This document shows positions 62,071 through 64,000 of a DNA stretch of 64,000 bases, piece by piece. The stretch is from contig CM000694.1 of NCBI GenBank assembly GCA_000149225.2, forward strand, positions 682,001 to 746,000, given 5' to 3'. The position numbers and the translations under genes are program-made. The first letter of the stretch is position 1; each line of letters begins with the position of its first letter. The stretch comes from Lachancea kluyveri NRRL Y-12651. Lineage: Eukaryota > Ascomycota > Saccharomycetes > Saccharomycetales > Saccharomycetaceae. The notes under the pieces were generated by a model. The model made no database searches. It was not told the DNA's origin and was given only the letters and a program-made list of their open reading frames with translations.

Positions 62071-62554
62071 CTTGGTATCCTAAGTATTCAAGCAAGTTAA
62101 GATCTGATATGACCTCTGTTACTTTTGCTTTTGAGATGGTATTATGTATCCCTTGATACGAATGATATGTTTTATGGAGATGTCACGAAAGTATGTATAT
62201 TTAAGTAATGAGGCTCACTAAGCTTGTAAGCCTATAATAATGTTATGTACTTCAGTCCGAGTATCAAATCGAATAGATGGTCACCAAAAACCCAACGGAA
62301 TTTCTAATATTCGCGTTAATTGTTTCCATTCTGATCAATAATGATTTTTAGTTGGATAGTTGATATGTTAAGGAGCCCGCAAATATCGCTAGTCCCTCAT
62401 AGATATCACAACTTTTCGTATAATTTTTATCTTAGTTCTGTTCTTTTCTTCTTCTTTAGTATTTGCGCAAGTATATACATCGGTGCATTTATTTTTTCCG
62501 CTGTTGTGTGTTACTCATTGTACATAGTTCAGTCAGGGAAACATTCAGTATCGG
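62071..62554. other. Intergenic at synteny junction CQD1 / ARL1
   Basis: These 484 bases hold no credible gene. On the left genes follow S. cerevisiae YPL109-YPL123 / YOR193-207; on the right they follow YBR164-165. I see no tRNA, LTR or long repeat in the junction. Confidence 0.5.
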
Positions 62555-63106
62555 CTACAATTGCTCTTCTTTGATAACTTCGGTCAGCCAGTCCAAACCC
62601 TCATTAATACCTTCACCTTTGATCGCGCTAGAAGCAACAATACTCCAGCTTCTGTCCTTTAACTCAACTAAACTCAATTCCTTAGATACCTCGGAGGCAC
62701 TCAAAGCACCCGGTTGGTCTTGTTTGTTAGCAAACACCAATAGTGCAGCATCCTGTAACTCTTCTTCCTGCAACATCATATGCAATTCCTTGGATGCCGT
62801 AGACATACGGTCTTTGTCTGTAGAGTCCACAACAAATATCACAGCAGCTGTGTTAGCATAGTAACACCTCCAATAGGGCCTGATACTAGTTTGACCACCA
62901 AGATCCCATACGTTCAACTTTAGATTTTTATAAGTTAAAGTTTCGACATTGAAACCGATGGTCGGTTTGGTTGTGACCACCTCACCGATTTGCAATCGGT
63001 ACAATATTGTAGTTTTACCAGCACCGTCTAGCCCTAAGATAAGAATACGCAATTCCTTGTTAATACCCCATAGCTTGTCAAATATGCTGCTGAAAATGTT
63101 TCCCAT
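62555..63106 (-). CDS. ARL1: ARF-like GTPase Arl1
   Basis: This 183-residue protein equals S. cerevisiae Arl1 (YBR164C) in length. It is a Golgi GTPase that recruits GRIP-domain golgins and acts in trans-Golgi traffic. Gly2 (MGNIFSS) is the myristoylation site. GTPase motifs are GLDGAGKTT (P-loop), PTIGFNVET (switch I), WDLGGQ (switch II), NKQD and SAIKGEG. In-frame sequence upstream starts at a TTG and is not counted. ARL1 and UBS1 are divergent neighbours here as in S. cerevisiae. Confidence 0.97.
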   Translation of the reverse strand: MGNIFSSIFDKLWGINKELRILILGLDGAGKTTILYRLQIGEVVTTKPTIGFNVETLTYKNLKLNVWDLGGQTSIRPYWRCYYANTAAVIFVVDSTDKDRMSTASKELHMMLQEEELQDAALLVFANKQDQPGALSASEVSKELSLVELKDRSWSIVASSAIKGEGINEGLDWLTEVIKEEQL

Positions 63107-63367
63107 GACACCTCTCTTCCTGTTGATATTTTCTTGTCCCCTCTTACCACCGGTGTTCCGCCAAACAGTTTTACATTTATAAAATGATCTCAGTGGCAAA
63201 ATGAAAAAACAATATTTATCACTATATACGGGAGAGAACTATGAAGCAGTTTAACAGAAAACTAGAGAAAATTAGCCAGAGGCTTATGATTGTATAATAA
63301 GTAAGTTTCTTAGATTACATCCCTTGTCACAAAGTGAGGGTTTAAACGAGATCTAAAGACCAATCAT

Positions 63368-64000
63368 ATGATCTATCCACTAACCAGAAAACTACTACGT
63401 GATTGGAAAAGACTGAATTATCAGTCCTGCTCTAAATACCATGTCAAGCCACAGGATTCCAACTTGCACGTATGGCACTGTGCCTTGGTGGACGAGACTA
63501 CGGGTTATGAGGTGTATGTAATGATTTTTGTGGGTGGTGAAAATGAACCAGTTACCATATTGAGATGTTTTACACCTAATGCTTCATACCCAATCAACAG
63601 AAATATATGCATGTCGTACTTGGCCTCTATAATCTCAAATACAGGTCTAGTGGGGCTACTGGACCATTTGAGCCATCTCTTTTTCGATAGACATGCCAGG
63701 CGTGACTCTCAGTATCTACCTGAAAATTGTGAGCCAAGCGCACATTTCTCTAAAGTGTGGAACAGAACAATGTTGAAGGATTTTAATACCTATTTTCCAG
63801 AACTTTACCAACAGTTAGAGATAAGCACTCGGGACCGTGAGATGATACAACAATGGCTGAATAAGAATACCTACAAGAGTAATGTTAGCTCTTCTTCAAC
63901 GGTTCCCAGTTTCAAATTTACGGATACCTCATTTGTTATGGCATGCGATGAAACGCAACAACAACAACACCAGCAACAACATTTTAAAAAGCAGAGAACG
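63368..64000 (+). CDS. UBS1: Ubiquitin-conjugating-enzyme-like protein Ubs1, 5' part
   Basis: The frame opens with ATG at 63368 and runs without a stop to the window end, giving the first 211 codons of a protein that continues beyond. It begins MIYPLTRKLLRDWKRL, followed by PQDSNLHVWHCALVDETTG and a UBC-fold-like core, as in Ubs1 (YBR165W, about 277 residues), a Cdc34/Ubc3-related protein that acts as a suppressor of cdc34 defects. The tail at the window edge is Gln-rich (ETQQQQHQQQ). Identification rests on these motifs and on the neighbouring ARL1. Confidence 0.85.
   Translation, partial: MIYPLTRKLLRDWKRLNYQSCSKYHVKPQDSNLHVWHCALVDETTGYEVYVMIFVGGENEPVTILRCFTPNASYPINRNICMSYLASIISNTGLVGLLDHLSHLFFDRHARRDSQYLPENCEPSAHFSKVWNRTMLKDFNTYFPELYQQLEISTRDREMIQQWLNKNTYKSNVSSSSTVPSFKFTDTSFVMACDETQQQQHQQQHFKKQRT

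Overview
The window looks like nuclear DNA of a budding yeast of the family Saccharomycetaceae. It carries about 32 protein genes, nearly all intronless, tightly packed and alternating between strands. Intergenic DNA is AT-rich with oligo(dA:dT) tracts. There are two tRNA genes, a Ty1/Ty2-type solo LTR, yeast TACTAAC branchpoints and PAC/RRPE promoter motifs. Gene order is the most informative feature. Genes that Saccharomyces cerevisiae splits between chromosome XV (YOR194-YOR207) and chromosome XVI (YPL109-YPL123) are interleaved here on one chromosome, with DED1/DBP1 and PEX25/PEX27 present once. This is the order expected before the whole-genome duplication, so a non-WGD genus (Torulaspora, Zygosaccharomyces or Lachancea type) is most likely. 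The exact species cannot be fixed from sequence reading alone.

Layout. 0-5 kb: RNY1 and a divergent extra ribonucleotide reductase large subunit. 5-17.7 kb: VPS30, GEP3, NOC2, MEI5, RET1 and TFB2, a six-gene block inverted relative to its flanks. 17.7-20.3 kb: a breakpoint-like interval with a decayed hAT transposase end, tRNA-Cys(GCA), a Ty1-type LTR and a T14G17 tract. 20-32.5 kb: DED1, an amino-acid permease not found at this place in S. cerevisiae, MRP51, HIS3, MRM1, IDI1 and BFR1. 32.8-41 kb: metacaspase MCA1, deacetylase HOS3, an 80-residue orphan, two tandem metallothionein-like genes and LIP5. 41-51 kb: BEM3, SLK19, TOA1, a YPL113C-type dehydrogenase and PEX25/27. 51-60 kb: initiator tRNA-Met, CAR1, a small RRM-like orphan with a stress-type promoter and GDE1. 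60-64 kb: CQD1, for which I infer two introns at its 3' end, and then a synteny jump to ARL1 and the start of UBS1 (S. cerevisiae YBR164-165).

Most genes are housekeeping: transcription (RET1, TFB2, TOA1), translation and ribosome assembly (DED1, NOC2, MRP51, MRM1, GEP3), metabolism (HIS3, IDI1, LIP5, CAR1, GDE1) and membrane traffic, autophagy and polarity (VPS30, ARL1, BEM3). The accessory items are the RNR paralog, the permease, the metallothionein pair with its orphan neighbour and the RRM-like orphan. Each sits in a gap between ancestral neighbours, and these gaps hold the most interesting material in the window.
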